Source of the DNA: Segatella copri DSM 18205
Lineage (GTDB): Bacteria; Bacteroidota; Bacteroidia; Bacteroidales; Bacteroidaceae
DNA length: 64,000 nt
Reading direction: 5' to 3'
Assembly (NCBI RefSeq): GCF_025151535.1
Contig: NZ_CP102288.1
Span: 2,799,501-2,863,500 of the forward strand
In this document: positions 18,233 through 27,655 of the stretch, piece by piece
Numbering within the stretch: position 1 is the stretch's first letter
Layout of the letters: the number at the start of each line of letters is the position of its first letter
Position numbers and translations under genes: made by a program
Notes under the pieces: generated by a model
The model's input: only the letters and a program-made list of their open reading frames with translations
Told to the model about the DNA's origin: nothing
Database searches by the model: none

Positions 18233-20422
18233 TTAGAGATTTTTTTCGAATTGCTTCAATACATCACATCGCGTGGTGTATTGATCTACGATTTCCGGAT
18301 GCTGATGGCTGAACTGGCTCCATTCCATCATCGCCTGATATTGAGCGGATTGTGGTTGTAGAAGCTTCTGCTCTTTCCAGTTGGCATCGTAGGTAATCTT
18401 AAACCATGGGTCGATGCCGATGGATGAGAGGGCATAGAGCGAATGATAGCGAAGCGTAAGATTGCTGCTTTGCTTGCTTATCTTGAGATAGTCTTGAGCG
18501 ATAGCTGCGAAATCGGCTTCGCCTGTGCGGGCACTATCAGTTACGCTTTTGCCATAATGGGTAAGATACCAGCAGTCGCCATAGCAGGATGCCTGATAAT
18601 AGCGGGTGGCAAGTTCATAGGCAAGTTTCTCTCTGGCTTCGCCTTCACGAGCCACATTGTATTGGCCGATGAGCTGGTTCATCTCCTGGCAGAATTTCCA
18701 CTTCGGGTTCTCCTTTAGGTGGGCATAATTGCCCTGGATGCTCCACATGTCGGAATCATTCACCTTCTGGTGGTTGAACCAGTAAGGTACGGAGTAGCTT
18801 CGCTTTTCGGCGTAAAAACTGATGGCCTGGTTGTTGATGAACTTCAGGGATACATCTTTCTGCCAGCGGGCAGCTTCGCCAAAATTGCCTTCGGCAAGAT
18901 ACTTGGTGCCTATCATATCCTTGAAGAAATCGGCATTTCGATAGAGCGACTGGCAGACGTATTGCTGAAAGGCATCCTGATGTTGAGCGGTGATGAAGCG
19001 ATAGTAATCAGCAAGCTGTTGCGCAGAGAGCGAGTCGAGACGAAGGGCGTATTCCGATGAATAAAGATAGCGGCTGATGTATTCTTCATTCTGCTGCTCC
19101 TTGTAGAAGGTTCGCATGTAGGCATCCATCATGCCATACATCGCCGTGGCCATGCTTTCGTAATCTCTGCCGGCTTCCTGCCGGTTTTCCTTTTTTGCCT
19201 TGTCTGCCATCGTCTTGAACCGGTTGTACAGGGCGCGGTAAGCCACACGCTCCTTCACCTCTACATAGTGGTTGTCTGGATTGGTGGAAGAATCTTTTCT
19301 TGGGTTTTCTTCCTTTGCCATCTCGTTGAGCCATTTGAATTCACCGACCAGATATTGCGGATAATCGCTATCCACCTGTGTGTTTCGGGTAGAAACCAAG
19401 AGGCGGATGGCTCTTGCATTATCCTTCATTCGCTGTGTTCCATCCAGGGCGACAGCTTCACTAATCTCCTTCCATGCTTCCTGCTGATATCCATAGAGAT
19501 AATGGAGCATGGCGGTGGCAGAACGCCACAGACAAGGACTCTGTGTCTTGCCTTCTGCGATGACCTTATTGGCAAAGGTGATGAAGTTGAGGGCTTCTTT
19601 CTGATAGATAACCTTGGCGCCTATTTCCTCAATCCACTCTTTATCTAACTGTTCTTTGGAGCGACTGTCTATTGTCTGCTGACAGTTGTTCACGAAATCC
19701 TGCACCAGATAGGTGAGCATTGCAGAATTCGGATTCTTGAGATAAATGCTCTGAATGCCCGCAAGATTGCGATAGTTTCGGGCGAGCACTCTGATGCTTG
19801 CCATATCTCCCTGCTCGGCATAGATTTCGAGTGCCTGGTGATGTTTCCCTGTTTTCCACAAGGCTCGGGCATAAATGTTGCGCATCGCCTCCCGCCATGG
19901 TGATTTCGGAAATCGGGAGGCGATGGCATTCCAATAGGTGATGTTCTGCTGGTGGAATCCCTTCATCATATTGGTACGCATGCGGAGCAAGGCGTATTGG
20001 CTCTTGAGTTGGGTGCCTTTATAAATTTTGGAGGCATTGTTGAGCCGGGTCAGCGATTGCTGAATCTGTAGCCGTTCTTGCTTCGAGGCGTAGTTCCAGG
20101 CATTGGGATTCAACTTCTCGCAGGCATCCAGGTAGGCATTCAGGTTTCTTAAGTAAGAAAGCATTCCTGTATCCTTCTTGCTTTGGGCTACTTTCTTAAT
20201 ATCCTCCTTGTTCCATCTGTAGAAAGATAAGTTGATGGAGGATGTATTGCCGGCATACTTCTGCCAGTAGCTGGCGATGTCGTAGAGATACGCTGGCGAA
20301 GTCTGGTCGCGGTTGAACACGCTGAACATATAATAGTTATGATCCGAGTATTCGGCAACGCAGGCGTTGGCGTGGGTGCTAAATGCTGCTGCCATCACTC
20401 CTATGATTAAAAATCTTTTCAT
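18233..20422 (-). CDS. Exported repeat-rich protein, 729 residues, unknown function
   Basis: An N-terminal signal peptide (MKRFLIIGVMAAAFSTHANA) is followed directly by a cysteine, so cleavage by signal peptidase I or II is possible; the box ANAC is a poor lipobox. The rest is largely alpha-helical with TPR-like segments (KTGKHHQALEIYAEQGD, WRSATAMLHYLYGYQQEAW). I cannot name a family. Its start overlaps the preceding lipoprotein gene by 44 nt, so the two form an operon and probably act together at the cell envelope. A strong hairpin terminator follows. Confidence 0.85.
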   Translation of the reverse strand: MKRFLIIGVMAAAFSTHANACVAEYSDHNYYMFSVFNRDQTSPAYLYDIASYWQKYAGNTSSINLSFYRWNKEDIKKVAQSKKDTGMLSYLRNLNAYLDACEKLNPNAWNYASKQERLQIQQSLTRLNNASKIYKGTQLKSQYALLRMRTNMMKGFHQQNITYWNAIASRFPKSPWREAMRNIYARALWKTGKHHQALEIYAEQGDMASIRVLARNYRNLAGIQSIYLKNPNSAMLTYLVQDFVNNCQQTIDSRSKEQLDKEWIEEIGAKVIYQKEALNFITFANKVIAEGKTQSPCLWRSATAMLHYLYGYQQEAWKEISEAVALDGTQRMKDNARAIRLLVSTRNTQVDSDYPQYLVGEFKWLNEMAKEENPRKDSSTNPDNHYVEVKERVAYRALYNRFKTMADKAKKENRQEAGRDYESMATAMYGMMDAYMRTFYKEQQNEEYISRYLYSSEYALRLDSLSAQQLADYYRFITAQHQDAFQQYVCQSLYRNADFFKDMIGTKYLAEGNFGEAARWQKDVSLKFINNQAISFYAEKRSYSVPYWFNHQKVNDSDMWSIQGNYAHLKENPKWKFCQEMNQLIGQYNVAREGEAREKLAYELATRYYQASCYGDCWYLTHYGKSVTDSARTGEADFAAIAQDYLKISKQSSNLTLRYHSLYALSSIGIDPWFKITYDANWKEQKLLQPQSAQYQAMMEWSQFSHQHPEIVDQYTTRCDVLKQFEKNL

Positions 20423-21449
20423 AATCTTCTGATTTAAATCGTTTGATATTATCGGTGTTGAGGTCGAAGAGAATAACCTCGTTGTTGATATTGCTATTTT
20501 GGTGGTTGATACTCTTGATGGCTTCCATAATGTCGGTCATCTCGGGCTTTCTTACCACGATGCTATCGCCTGGCAAAACAGGGAAGTCATCATCTGCATG
20601 CATGATGCCTACGAACTTACCTTCTCTGAAGAGGATGCGCCAGCTGAAGAGTGGATAGGCTACAGAGAGCGGCAACGGATAACTGCCCAGATGCTGGATG
20701 TAAGGAGCTACATCCTTCATGTTGAGTATCGGCTTTTGGCAACTTAACTGTTTTACATCGCCTGTATTATACATCATCAGGATGCCTCTATCCACAGGGG
20801 GTGGAGTCATCGAGAGCTGGTGTAACCGGATGGTAGCGGAAAGTTGCATCTTCTTGTCTTTGGCCTTCTCTTTTAAAATATGAAGGAATTCAAAATAAGC
20901 TTCTTGCGTTGAAGCAGTCCAGTCGCAGTCTATCTGAATCTCTTTCACGTTCCCGATGTCATTGGCTTCGTTTATCTGAAGGATGCGGTTCAGAATCTTA
21001 TCTGCGAGTTGCCGGGGTGTTTCATCTGAAGATTTCCCGCCCGATTTGTCGCTGCTGATAGGATTCGTCTTGGTATTTGCTTTAAAACAGTGGTTCACGA
21101 TATAGACAACGGGGATAATCTCCATTCCTTTCGGCATCAGAGATTCTTTCTCCTTTTCTTCAGTTGTCATATTTTCATCGGTTGTATCAAATTGCAGGGT
21201 AGCATTGGGCATGATTTCTCCATCCGCATCCCTTACCACATCAAAGAATCTAACGTAGAGTCGTTTGATATGGTATTTCTGGATGAAGTTCATCTTGCTG
21301 CTGTCCATCTGCCAGGTTGTACTCCAATAGTAGGCGGAGCGCTGGTTTCCTGTTGTTGTATCTTGTGAACAGGAAATCAGACAGATGCAGGTGAATAATG
21401 CTGGCAGCAAGCGCATTGATGTAAGATCATTCCATATTCTTCTCATCAT
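20379..21449 (-). CDS. Lipoprotein of unknown function, first gene of the pair
   Basis: The N-terminus ends in a good lipobox (CLISC, Cys27), so the protein should be lipid-anchored. The body contains IQIDCDWTAS and QLSATIRLHQL, which recalls the beta-alpha barrel style of DUF3142-like proteins, but this is a weak resemblance. Length is 356 residues from the ATG at 21449; an ATG at codon 12 is also possible. A minus-strand -7 box TATCTTTG lies at 21467-21474. It overlaps the downstream 729-residue gene by 44 nt. Confidence 0.8.
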   Translation of the reverse strand: MMRRIWNDLTSMRLLPALFTCICLISCSQDTTTGNQRSAYYWSTTWQMDSSKMNFIQKYHIKRLYVRFFDVVRDADGEIMPNATLQFDTTDENMTTEEKEKESLMPKGMEIIPVVYIVNHCFKANTKTNPISSDKSGGKSSDETPRQLADKILNRILQINEANDIGNVKEIQIDCDWTASTQEAYFEFLHILKEKAKDKKMQLSATIRLHQLSMTPPPVDRGILMMYNTGDVKQLSCQKPILNMKDVAPYIQHLGSYPLPLSVAYPLFSWRILFREGKFVGIMHADDDFPVLPGDSIVVRKPEMTDIMEAIKSINHQNSNINNEVILFDLNTDNIKRFKSEDYEKIFNHRSDGSSI

Positions 21450-21466
21450 CTATAGCGTTTTGTCGG

Positions 21467-21474
21467 CAAAGATA
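21467..21474 (-). promoter_or_regulatory. -7 box of the lipoprotein operon
   Basis: Minus-strand TATCTTTG lies 17 nt before the ATG at 21449. The short leader slightly favours the internal ATG at 21416 as start. Confidence 0.6.
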
Positions 21475-21521
21475 GATATTTCCTGGCGAATGTGGTAAGA
21501 AACGAGATGTAAATAAAGTTA

Positions 21522-21573
21522 AAAAGGTCTCACGTCATATTCCCTACATTGGGAAGACAACATGAGACCTTTT
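21522..21573 (-). terminator. Terminator of the rubredoxin/desulfoferrodoxin operon
   Basis: AAAAGGTCTCA pairs with TGAGACCTTT across a loop that contains a small second stem (TTCCC/GGGAA). The minus-strand side ends in a T run. Confidence 0.7.
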
Positions 21574-21589
21574 GTTGGTATGATGTTTT

Positions 21590-21979
21590 TTATCCTTCGA
21601 TTACTCCTTTCCACAACCCGTGAAGGTTGCAGTATTCGCGAGCCGTAACATCCTTGGCTTCTGCGTTGGTCAGGAAGATAGCTTCAGGCTTTTCGCCTGG
21701 CTTCAACTCGTGACGAAGCACATCGGTAGGGGTGAGCAATTCTATCCATTGGATGTAATGCTCTGGTAGCATCGGATGCTCCACACTTCCTACTGTTACG
21801 CGATAGCCGCCCTCAATAGGTTCTATCACAGGCACGTGCTTCTCTTTGGCGCCATCGCTGGTGTTTTCCTTCATCAGTTTCATCGGCTCGCCACAGCAAC
21901 TGAGCACGGCTCCTGGGTTTACAACTTCTACTACATTGCCACAAATCTGGCAGCGGTAGATTTCTCTAACTTTTGTCAT
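21590..21979 (-). CDS. Desulfoferrodoxin (superoxide reductase)
   Basis: The start was set at the ATG at 21979, which has a strong GGAGGAACC site before it, giving 129 residues. The N-terminal desulforedoxin part has CQICGN and CCGEP, which ligate the first iron. The superoxide reductase part has the catalytic EKHVP stretch, [14 protein letters not shown] and the C-terminal CNLHG, giving the four His and one Cys ligands of the active iron. It reduces superoxide to peroxide without making oxygen, an aerotolerance role in anaerobes. Rubredoxin, its likely electron donor, is encoded upstream in the same direction. Confidence 0.95.
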   Translation of the reverse strand: MTKVREIYRCQICGNVVEVVNPGAVLSCCGEPMKLMKENTSDGAKEKHVPVIEPIEGGYRVTVGSVEHPMLPEHYIQWIELLTPTDVLRHELKPGEKPEAIFLTNAEAKDVTAREYCNLHGLWKGVIEG

Positions 21980-22085
21980 AATGGTTCCTCCTATTATTTT
22001 ATGAATGTGTTGCCTGAATATCAGGCATTTCATTCAGATGATTCCTTTGTGAGGATATCCTTCGGGTGTTTCCCCCAAAAGAGAC

Positions 22086-22250
22086 TTATTCCTCTACAGG
22101 GCTGAAATCTTCCTTGCCTACTCCGCAAAGAGGGCAAACCCAATCATCTGGGATGTCTTCGAATGCTGTACCTGAAGCGATGCCGCCCTCTGGATCACCT
22201 ACTTCTGGATCATAAATCCAACCACACACGTCGCAAACATATTTCTTCAT
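22086..22250 (-). CDS. Rubredoxin
   Basis: A 54-codon frame from the ATG at 22250 to the TAA at 22086 encodes a full-size rubredoxin. The two iron-binding loops are CDVCGW near residue 6 and CPLCGVGK near residue 39. [23 protein letters not shown] is the usual middle of the family. It is a one-electron carrier with an Fe(Cys)4 centre. It is transcribed first, 106 nt before desulfoferrodoxin, so the pair makes a superoxide-reduction module. Confidence 0.95.
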   Translation of the reverse strand: MKKYVCDVCGWIYDPEVGDPEGGIASGTAFEDIPDDWVCPLCGVGKEDFSPVEE

Positions 22251-22343
22251 AATGTTCCTTTCTTTCTTAATTTGATTGATTACTGTTATCTATTCACTTT
22301 TAATCAGACAGGTGCGTTTGCATATCTTTCTGATTTTATTATG

Positions 22344-22375
22344 CAAATATACACTTTGTTTCTGTAAGAACCAAA
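22344..22375 (-). promoter_or_regulatory. Promoter of the rubredoxin operon
   Basis: Minus-strand TATATTTG (22344-22351) is a -7 box and TTTG (22372-22375) lies 20 nt upstream, matching the Bacteroidota pattern. The leader is about 90 nt. Confidence 0.7.
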
Positions 22376-22497
22376 TAAATTGTAAAATATTATAATTTTA
22401 TTATCCTTTTTAATCTAAATAAACAAAGATTTCTAAATGTACTTGTGAATAGAGGAGTTATTTGTCTTTTTAGTGGTGTTTTGATAGAAGGTTTGAT

Positions 22498-22513
22498 TGT
22501 TTCATGTGAAACA
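22498..22513. promoter_or_regulatory. parS-like ParB site, 15 of 16 matches
   Basis: TGTTTCATGTGAAACA differs from the general parS TGTTTCACGTGAAACA at one base. Confidence 0.65.
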
Positions 22514-22528
22514 TCTCGAAAAAGAAAA

Positions 22529-22561
22529 GCTCGCAAGATGAACGTTTGGTATCTTGCGAGC
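22529..22561 (-). terminator. polA terminator
   Basis: GCTCGCAAGAT pairs exactly with ATCTTGCGAGC. On the minus strand the stem is followed by TTTTCTTTTT. Confidence 0.85.
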
Positions 22562-22612
22562 TTCTTTGTATTTAAGTTGCCTTGCGGTTTCTGCGGCCGC
22601 CTTCTGGTTTTT

Positions 22613-25375
22613 CTAATGTGCTTCTAGCCAGTTGTTTCCCCATCCGGCATCAGCAACCAAAGGTACACTGAGCTGGTAGGCATTCTGCATCTCTTCTACC
22701 ACAATCTTCTCTACCTTTTCCTTCTCTTCCGGATATACTGAGAAATTGAGTTCGTCATGCACCTGGATAATCATCTTGCTCCTGATGCCTTCTGCTCTGA
22801 ATCGGTTGAAGATGCGGATCATAGCCACTTTGATGATGTCTGCCTCAGAGCCCTGGATAGGGGCATTGATGGCATTGCGCTCGGCAAATCCTCTTACAGT
22901 ACCATTCTTGCTGTTGATGTCTGGCAGGTAGCGACGGCGGTGGAAGAGGGTTTCGGCATAGCCTTTCTCTCTTGCCATTTCCTTTGCCTTCTCCATGTAA
23001 GCCTGAACACCAGGGAAGGTGCGGAAGTAGTCTTCTATGATCTGCTTTGCCTCTCGGTTTTCGATGTTCATGCGCTGGGCAAGACCGAAGGTCGTGATGC
23101 CGTAGATGATGCCGAAGTTGGCAGTTTTTGCCTTCTTGCGCTGTGCATCTGTTACTTCTTTGATGTCTTCGTGCCAAATCTTGGCAGCTGTAGCTGCATG
23201 AATATCAGAGCCTTCACGGAATGCTTCTACCATGTTTGGATCCTGGCTCAGGTGTGCCATGATGCGTAGTTCTATCTGTGAATAGTCGGCAGAGAAGAAC
23301 AGGCAGCCTGGTTCTGGGATGAAGCATCTGCGTATCTCCTTGCCATCGTCATCGCGTACAGGAATATTCTGCAGGTTTGGATCACTTGAAGAAAGACGTC
23401 CTGTGGCTGTGATGGCTTGGTTGAAAGAGGCATGAATGTGACCGGTGCGAGAGTTGATAAGCTTTGGAAGGGCATCTATATAGGTTCCCAAAAGTTTCTT
23501 TAAACCTCTGTAGTTCAGTATCTCATCGATGATTGGACTCTTGCTGCGCAGCTGCTGAAGAACTTCTTCACTTGTTACGTACTGGCCCGTCTTCGTCTTC
23601 TTAGGCTTCTCCACAATCTTCATCTTTCCGAAGAGTATTTCTCCAACCTGGCGTGGGGAAGCGATATTGAACGATTCGCCTGCCAACTCATAGATATGAT
23701 GTTCTATCTCATTGAGGCGGTTGGTGAGATTCTCCGATGTTTCCTTCAGGGTGTCGGTGTCGATGCATACTCCCGTCATCTCCATGTGGGCTAAAACAGG
23801 TACAAGCGGCATTTCTACATTCCAGAACAGATCTTCACAATCTATCTCTTTGAGTTTTGATTCGAGCACATTTTTCAATCTCAAGGTGATGTCGGCATCT
23901 TCGGCAGCATATTCGTAAATGTCTGATGGGGCGAGATCGCGCATCGACTTCTGATTCTTTCCCTTCGGACCAATCAGTTCTTCGATGTGGATGGTCTGAT
24001 AGTTGAGGAATACTTCTGCCAAGTAATCCATGTTGTGGTAAAGTTCTGGCTGGATGAGATAGTGGGCGAGCATCGTATCGAACATCTTGCCCTGAATCTC
24101 TATGCCGTAGTTTATCAACACCTCGTAATCGTATTTGATGTTCTGCCCCACTTTCAAGATTTCCGGATTCTCGTAGAGAGGTTTGAAGATGTTTACGATT
24201 TTTAAGGCTTCTTCACGATTTGCCGGAATTGCTACGTAGAAAGCCTCTTTTTCCTTCACGGCAAAGCTCAAACCCACCAATTCTGCATCAATAGCAGTGG
24301 TAGATGTGGTCTCTGTGTCTAGACTGAGAATATTGAATGTCAATAAATAGTCATAAAGTTTCTTTGCATCTACTTCTGTATCAATAAGTTTATATGAATG
24401 AGAGGTCGTTTTAATAGTCTCAAAACTCGCGTTTTTTGGCTCTTCCTTACTATCTGCCAGCTGTACGCCAAATAAATCGAGTTCTCCTATAGCCTTTGTT
24501 TGCACCTTTTTAGGTTTGTTAAGAACTCGATTAGCAAACGACTTAAATTCTAACTCGGTGAAGATTTCATCCAATTTTGTATTGTCTGGCTCTACCCGTT
24601 TCAAATCTTCCATCCTGATCTCTACCGGAACATCGGTTCGTATGGTTGCCAGGAACTTTGACATCCTGATATCTTCTACTGCACCCTCCACTTTTTCGCG
24701 GAGCTTGCCTTTCACTTGAGAAGAGTTCTCGATAAGACCTTCTACACTACCGAACTCGTTGATAAGTTTGATGGCTGTCTTTTCTCCCACGCCCGGACAG
24801 CCTGGGAAGTTATCAGCTGAGTCGCCCATCAGGGCAAGGAGGTCGATAACCTGGAGTGGGGAAGTGATGCTGTATTTCTCTTCAATTTCCTGTACGCCCA
24901 ACTTTTCGTATCCACCGCCATGACGAGGACGGAACATGAAAACATTGTTACGAACCAGTTGTGCGTAATCCTTATCGGGTGTGAGCATGTAGGTTTCCAT
25001 CCCCTTTTCACCTGCCTTCAAGGCAACTGTTCCAATGATATCATCCGCCTCGAAACCATCTACCTGAAGGATAGGGATATGATATGCCTCCAGGATATTT
25101 TTGATGATAGGCACAGAGAGTTTGATGTCTTCCGGTGTCTCTTCTCGTTGAGCTTTATATGCAGGGAAAGCCTCATGACGGAAGGTCTTGCCATGGTCGA
25201 AAGCCACCGCAATATGGGTAGGTTTCTCCTTGGTAAGTATCTCGTTGAGGGTATTGCAGAACCCCATTACACACGAAGTATTGAGTCCCTTCGAATTGAT
25301 TCGAGGGGCTTTCATAAAGGCGTAATACGACCTATAAATGAGCGCATACGCGTCTAAAAGGAACAATTTATCCAT
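22613..25375 (-). CDS. polA: DNA polymerase I
   Basis: About 920 residues cover all three domains. The N-terminal 5'-3' exonuclease starts MDKLFLLDAYALIYRSY. The 3'-5' exonuclease keeps its acidic residues (LDTETTST, NIKYDYE, YAAEDAD), so proofreading should be active. The polymerase domain has DYSQIELR, KKAKTANFGIIYG and VHDE. It fills gaps in repair and removes Okazaki primers. I used the ATG at 25375; an in-frame ATG 9 nt further upstream is possible. It is transcribed away from the polyprenyl synthase gene. Confidence 0.97.
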   Translation of the reverse strand: MDKLFLLDAYALIYRSYYAFMKAPRINSKGLNTSCVMGFCNTLNEILTKEKPTHIAVAFDHGKTFRHEAFPAYKAQREETPEDIKLSVPIIKNILEAYHIPILQVDGFEADDIIGTVALKAGEKGMETYMLTPDKDYAQLVRNNVFMFRPRHGGGYEKLGVQEIEEKYSITSPLQVIDLLALMGDSADNFPGCPGVGEKTAIKLINEFGSVEGLIENSSQVKGKLREKVEGAVEDIRMSKFLATIRTDVPVEIRMEDLKRVEPDNTKLDEIFTELEFKSFANRVLNKPKKVQTKAIGELDLFGVQLADSKEEPKNASFETIKTTSHSYKLIDTEVDAKKLYDYLLTFNILSLDTETTSTTAIDAELVGLSFAVKEKEAFYVAIPANREEALKIVNIFKPLYENPEILKVGQNIKYDYEVLINYGIEIQGKMFDTMLAHYLIQPELYHNMDYLAEVFLNYQTIHIEELIGPKGKNQKSMRDLAPSDIYEYAAEDADITLRLKNVLESKLKEIDCEDLFWNVEMPLVPVLAHMEMTGVCIDTDTLKETSENLTNRLNEIEHHIYELAGESFNIASPRQVGEILFGKMKIVEKPKKTKTGQYVTSEEVLQQLRSKSPIIDEILNYRGLKKLLGTYIDALPKLINSRTGHIHASFNQAITATGRLSSSDPNLQNIPVRDDDGKEIRRCFIPEPGCLFFSADYSQIELRIMAHLSQDPNMVEAFREGSDIHAATAAKIWHEDIKEVTDAQRKKAKTANFGIIYGITTFGLAQRMNIENREAKQIIEDYFRTFPGVQAYMEKAKEMAREKGYAETLFHRRRYLPDINSKNGTVRGFAERNAINAPIQGSEADIIKVAMIRIFNRFRAEGIRSKMIIQVHDELNFSVYPEEKEKVEKIVVEEMQNAYQLSVPLVADAGWGNNWLEAH

Positions 25376-25482
25376 AATATTCATTTTTGTGGTGTAAAAT
25401 TACTAAAAAAATGCGATATTTCAAGAAGAATTGATTAATTTTGTAACAAATTTCAGAAATTAAGTAGATTTACTCACATATA

Positions 25483-26460
25483 ATGGACTATTTATCACTT
25501 ATCAAGCTGCCTATAGAGGCAGAATTAGCAGATTTTATAGATTTGTTCAACAAGTCTCTTATGCATAGCGATGGCCTCCTTTCCCAGGTGCTCGACCACA
25601 TCCGTCAGCGCGCTGGAAAACGTATGCGCCCTATACTCATCTTGTTGATGGCACGTAATTTTGGGAAGGTTTCCAATGTTACCCAGCATTCTGCTGTAGG
25701 TCTGGAACTTCTTCATACCGCTTCGCTGGTACATGATGATGTGGTTGACGAGAGTGTGGAGCGACGCGGACAGGCTAGCGTGAATGCTACTTATAATAAT
25801 AAGGTGGCTGTGCTTGTGGGCGATTTCATTCTTTCCACCGCCTTGCTTCATGTATCTTATTCGCATTCAGAGGAAATCGTGCGTTATCTTGCAGAGTTGG
25901 GACGTATCCTGTCTAATGGTGAGATTCTTCAGCTCAACAGTATCAGTAATGAAGAGATATCGGAAGATATTTATTATCAGGTGATTAAGCAGAAGACGGC
26001 TGCTCTCTTTGAGGCTTGCGCCGGTATCGGAGCGATGTCTGCCAATGCTTCAGAACTGCAGATTGAAGAGGCGAAGCGTTTCGGACAGAACTTGGGCATC
26101 ATCTTCCAGATCCGTGATGATATCTTTGATTATTATGATTCCAAGGAGATAGGTAAACCTACTGGTAATGATATGGTTGAAGGAAAACTGACTTTGCCTG
26201 TAATATATGCTTTGAAGTCTACCGGTGATGAGGAGATGATGAAGCTTGCCAGAAAGGTAAAGGCTCATACTGTGACGGCTGATGAAATAGCTCAGTTAGT
26301 GGCATTTACAAAGGAAAACGGAGGTATTGAATATGCGGATAAGCGCATGTGGGATTTCCATGCCGAAGCCATGAATTTCCTCGATACTTATGTGGAGGAT
26401 AAGGATATTTACAATGCCTTGAAGGCTTACTTGGATTTTGTGATTGAAAGAAAAGCTTAA
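25483..26460 (+). CDS. Polyprenyl diphosphate synthase (long-chain, IspB-like)
   Basis: This 325-residue trans-prenyltransferase has both aspartate-rich motifs, HDDVVDES after LLHTASLV and RDDIFDYYDS. It elongates farnesyl diphosphate with isopentenyl units; the product length, probably for the menaquinone side chain, cannot be read off directly. It stands alone, divergent from polA, and is closed by a hairpin with a T run. Confidence 0.92.
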   Translation: MDYLSLIKLPIEAELADFIDLFNKSLMHSDGLLSQVLDHIRQRAGKRMRPILILLMARNFGKVSNVTQHSAVGLELLHTASLVHDDVVDESVERRGQASVNATYNNKVAVLVGDFILSTALLHVSYSHSEEIVRYLAELGRILSNGEILQLNSISNEEISEDIYYQVIKQKTAALFEACAGIGAMSANASELQIEEAKRFGQNLGIIFQIRDDIFDYYDSKEIGKPTGNDMVEGKLTLPVIYALKSTGDEEMMKLARKVKAHTVTADEIAQLVAFTKENGGIEYADKRMWDFHAEAMNFLDTYVEDKDIYNALKAYLDFVIERKA

Positions 26461-26492
26461 TATAAAAATTGAAGAAAAACATAATATAAAAA

Positions 26493-26530
26493 GGGTTGGT
26501 TCTCAGAGAGAATCAACCCTTCGTTTTTTG
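26493..26530 (+). terminator. Terminator of the polyprenyl synthase gene
   Basis: GGGTTGGTT and AATCAACCC form a stem with one G-T-type mismatch, followed by TTCGTTTTTT. Confidence 0.8.
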
Positions 26531-26574
26531 TATTCTATTGATAATCAGTTACTTTTCTTTAGATTTTTCTTTTA

Positions 26575-26672
26575 AACAATACTCTAGAATTCTCTTTAGA
26601 AGTATCTTAAATGGTACTTTAAAACTATCTCTCTAAGTATGTTTAATGGTATTTTGAAATTATCTTTAGAAG
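26575..26672. repeat. Degenerate tandem repeat before the deoC stop
   Basis: TCTCTTTAGAAGTATCTTAA and related TCTCTAAGTATGTTTAATGG lie about 45 nt apart with similar TACTTTAAAACTAT / TATTTTGAAATTAT tails, and a third partial unit follows up to the deoC stop. Confidence 0.5.
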
Positions 26673-27601
26673 TACTTGATTTCCTTGCCCAGAATTTCGC
26701 TCAAGAGGAGGTTAGTCAGGCGTGATGTGCCGAGGCGCAACCACTGGTTGGTCAGCCATTTCTCGCCCAAAACTTCCTTCACGATGGTGTAGTAAACTAC
26801 GGCATCATGAACGGTATTGATACCACCTGCAGGCTTGAAACCAATCTGAATGCCAGTCTTTTCGTAATATGCCTTGATAGCCTGGCACATAACGTATGCT
26901 GCCTCAGGGGTAGCTGAGACCTTCTCCTTGCCTGTTGAGGTTTTGATATAGTCAGAACCTGAGTACATTGCGAGGATAGAAGCCTTCATGATGTTGCTGC
27001 AATTCTTCAGATCGCCTGTCTCCAGAATGCACTTCATCTTATGCTCTCCGCATGTCTCCTTGAGTTCCTGAATATCATCGCAGAGACCCTCGTAATCTTC
27101 GCTGAAGAACTTGCCAACAGGCATTACGATATCCACCTCTGTAGCACCATCCTTGATAGCCATAGCGGTTTCTGCAATCTTTACCTCGATAAAGGTCTGA
27201 GATGATGGGAAATTGCCACTTACTACAGCGATTTCTACGCCGTCAACCTCCAGACTCTGGCTGATAAGGCCGGCAAAGTTAGGGTAGGTACATACGGTTG
27301 CTACGTGAGGAAGCTGAGGATAATCCTTGGCAAACTGGTTCACCTTTTCAATCATCTTCAGGATGCTTTCTTCTGTATCTTCAGTATGGAGAGAGGTCAA
27401 CTCGATGCTACCGAAGAGGAACTTCTTGACCTCCATGGTCTCATTCTCTGCTACCTTTTCATCGAGAATCTTCTTTACTGCAGCAGCTACTTCCTCATCG
27501 TTGAGGTTGCAGTTGTACTGCTTCAAGACTGATAAATACTTGTCGTCTGGCTCTTTATACTGTCCCTGCTGTGCAAGAACCTGTTCTTTAATACTGCTCA
27601 T
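26666..27601 (-). CDS. deoC: Deoxyribose-phosphate aldolase
   Basis: The 311-residue length and motifs fit the longer Bacteroidota form. VDIVMPVGKF, the Schiff-base lysine region YIKTSTGK and GFKPAGGI are all visible. It splits deoxyribose 5-phosphate into acetaldehyde and glyceraldehyde 3-phosphate in deoxynucleoside breakdown. It is the last gene of the minus-strand run that starts at mnmG, 54 nt after the MazG-like gene. Confidence 0.95.
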   Translation of the reverse strand: MSSIKEQVLAQQGQYKEPDDKYLSVLKQYNCNLNDEEVAAAVKKILDEKVAENETMEVKKFLFGSIELTSLHTEDTEESILKMIEKVNQFAKDYPQLPHVATVCTYPNFAGLISQSLEVDGVEIAVVSGNFPSSQTFIEVKIAETAMAIKDGATEVDIVMPVGKFFSEDYEGLCDDIQELKETCGEHKMKCILETGDLKNCSNIMKASILAMYSGSDYIKTSTGKEKVSATPEAAYVMCQAIKAYYEKTGIQIGFKPAGGINTVHDAVVYYTIVKEVLGEKWLTNQWLRLGTSRLTNLLLSEILGKEIKYF

Positions 27602-27655
27602 ACTTAATGTTATTTATATAATTATTAAAGTTAAGTTTTTATATGAATAGCAATT

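Larger units (their letters stand above)
22251..22612. other. 362-bp gap: rubredoxin promoter, parS-like site, polA terminator
   Basis: No gene was found. The stretch holds a promoter at 22344-22375, an AT-rich part, a parS-like site at 22498 and the polA terminator at 22529. Confidence 0.7.
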
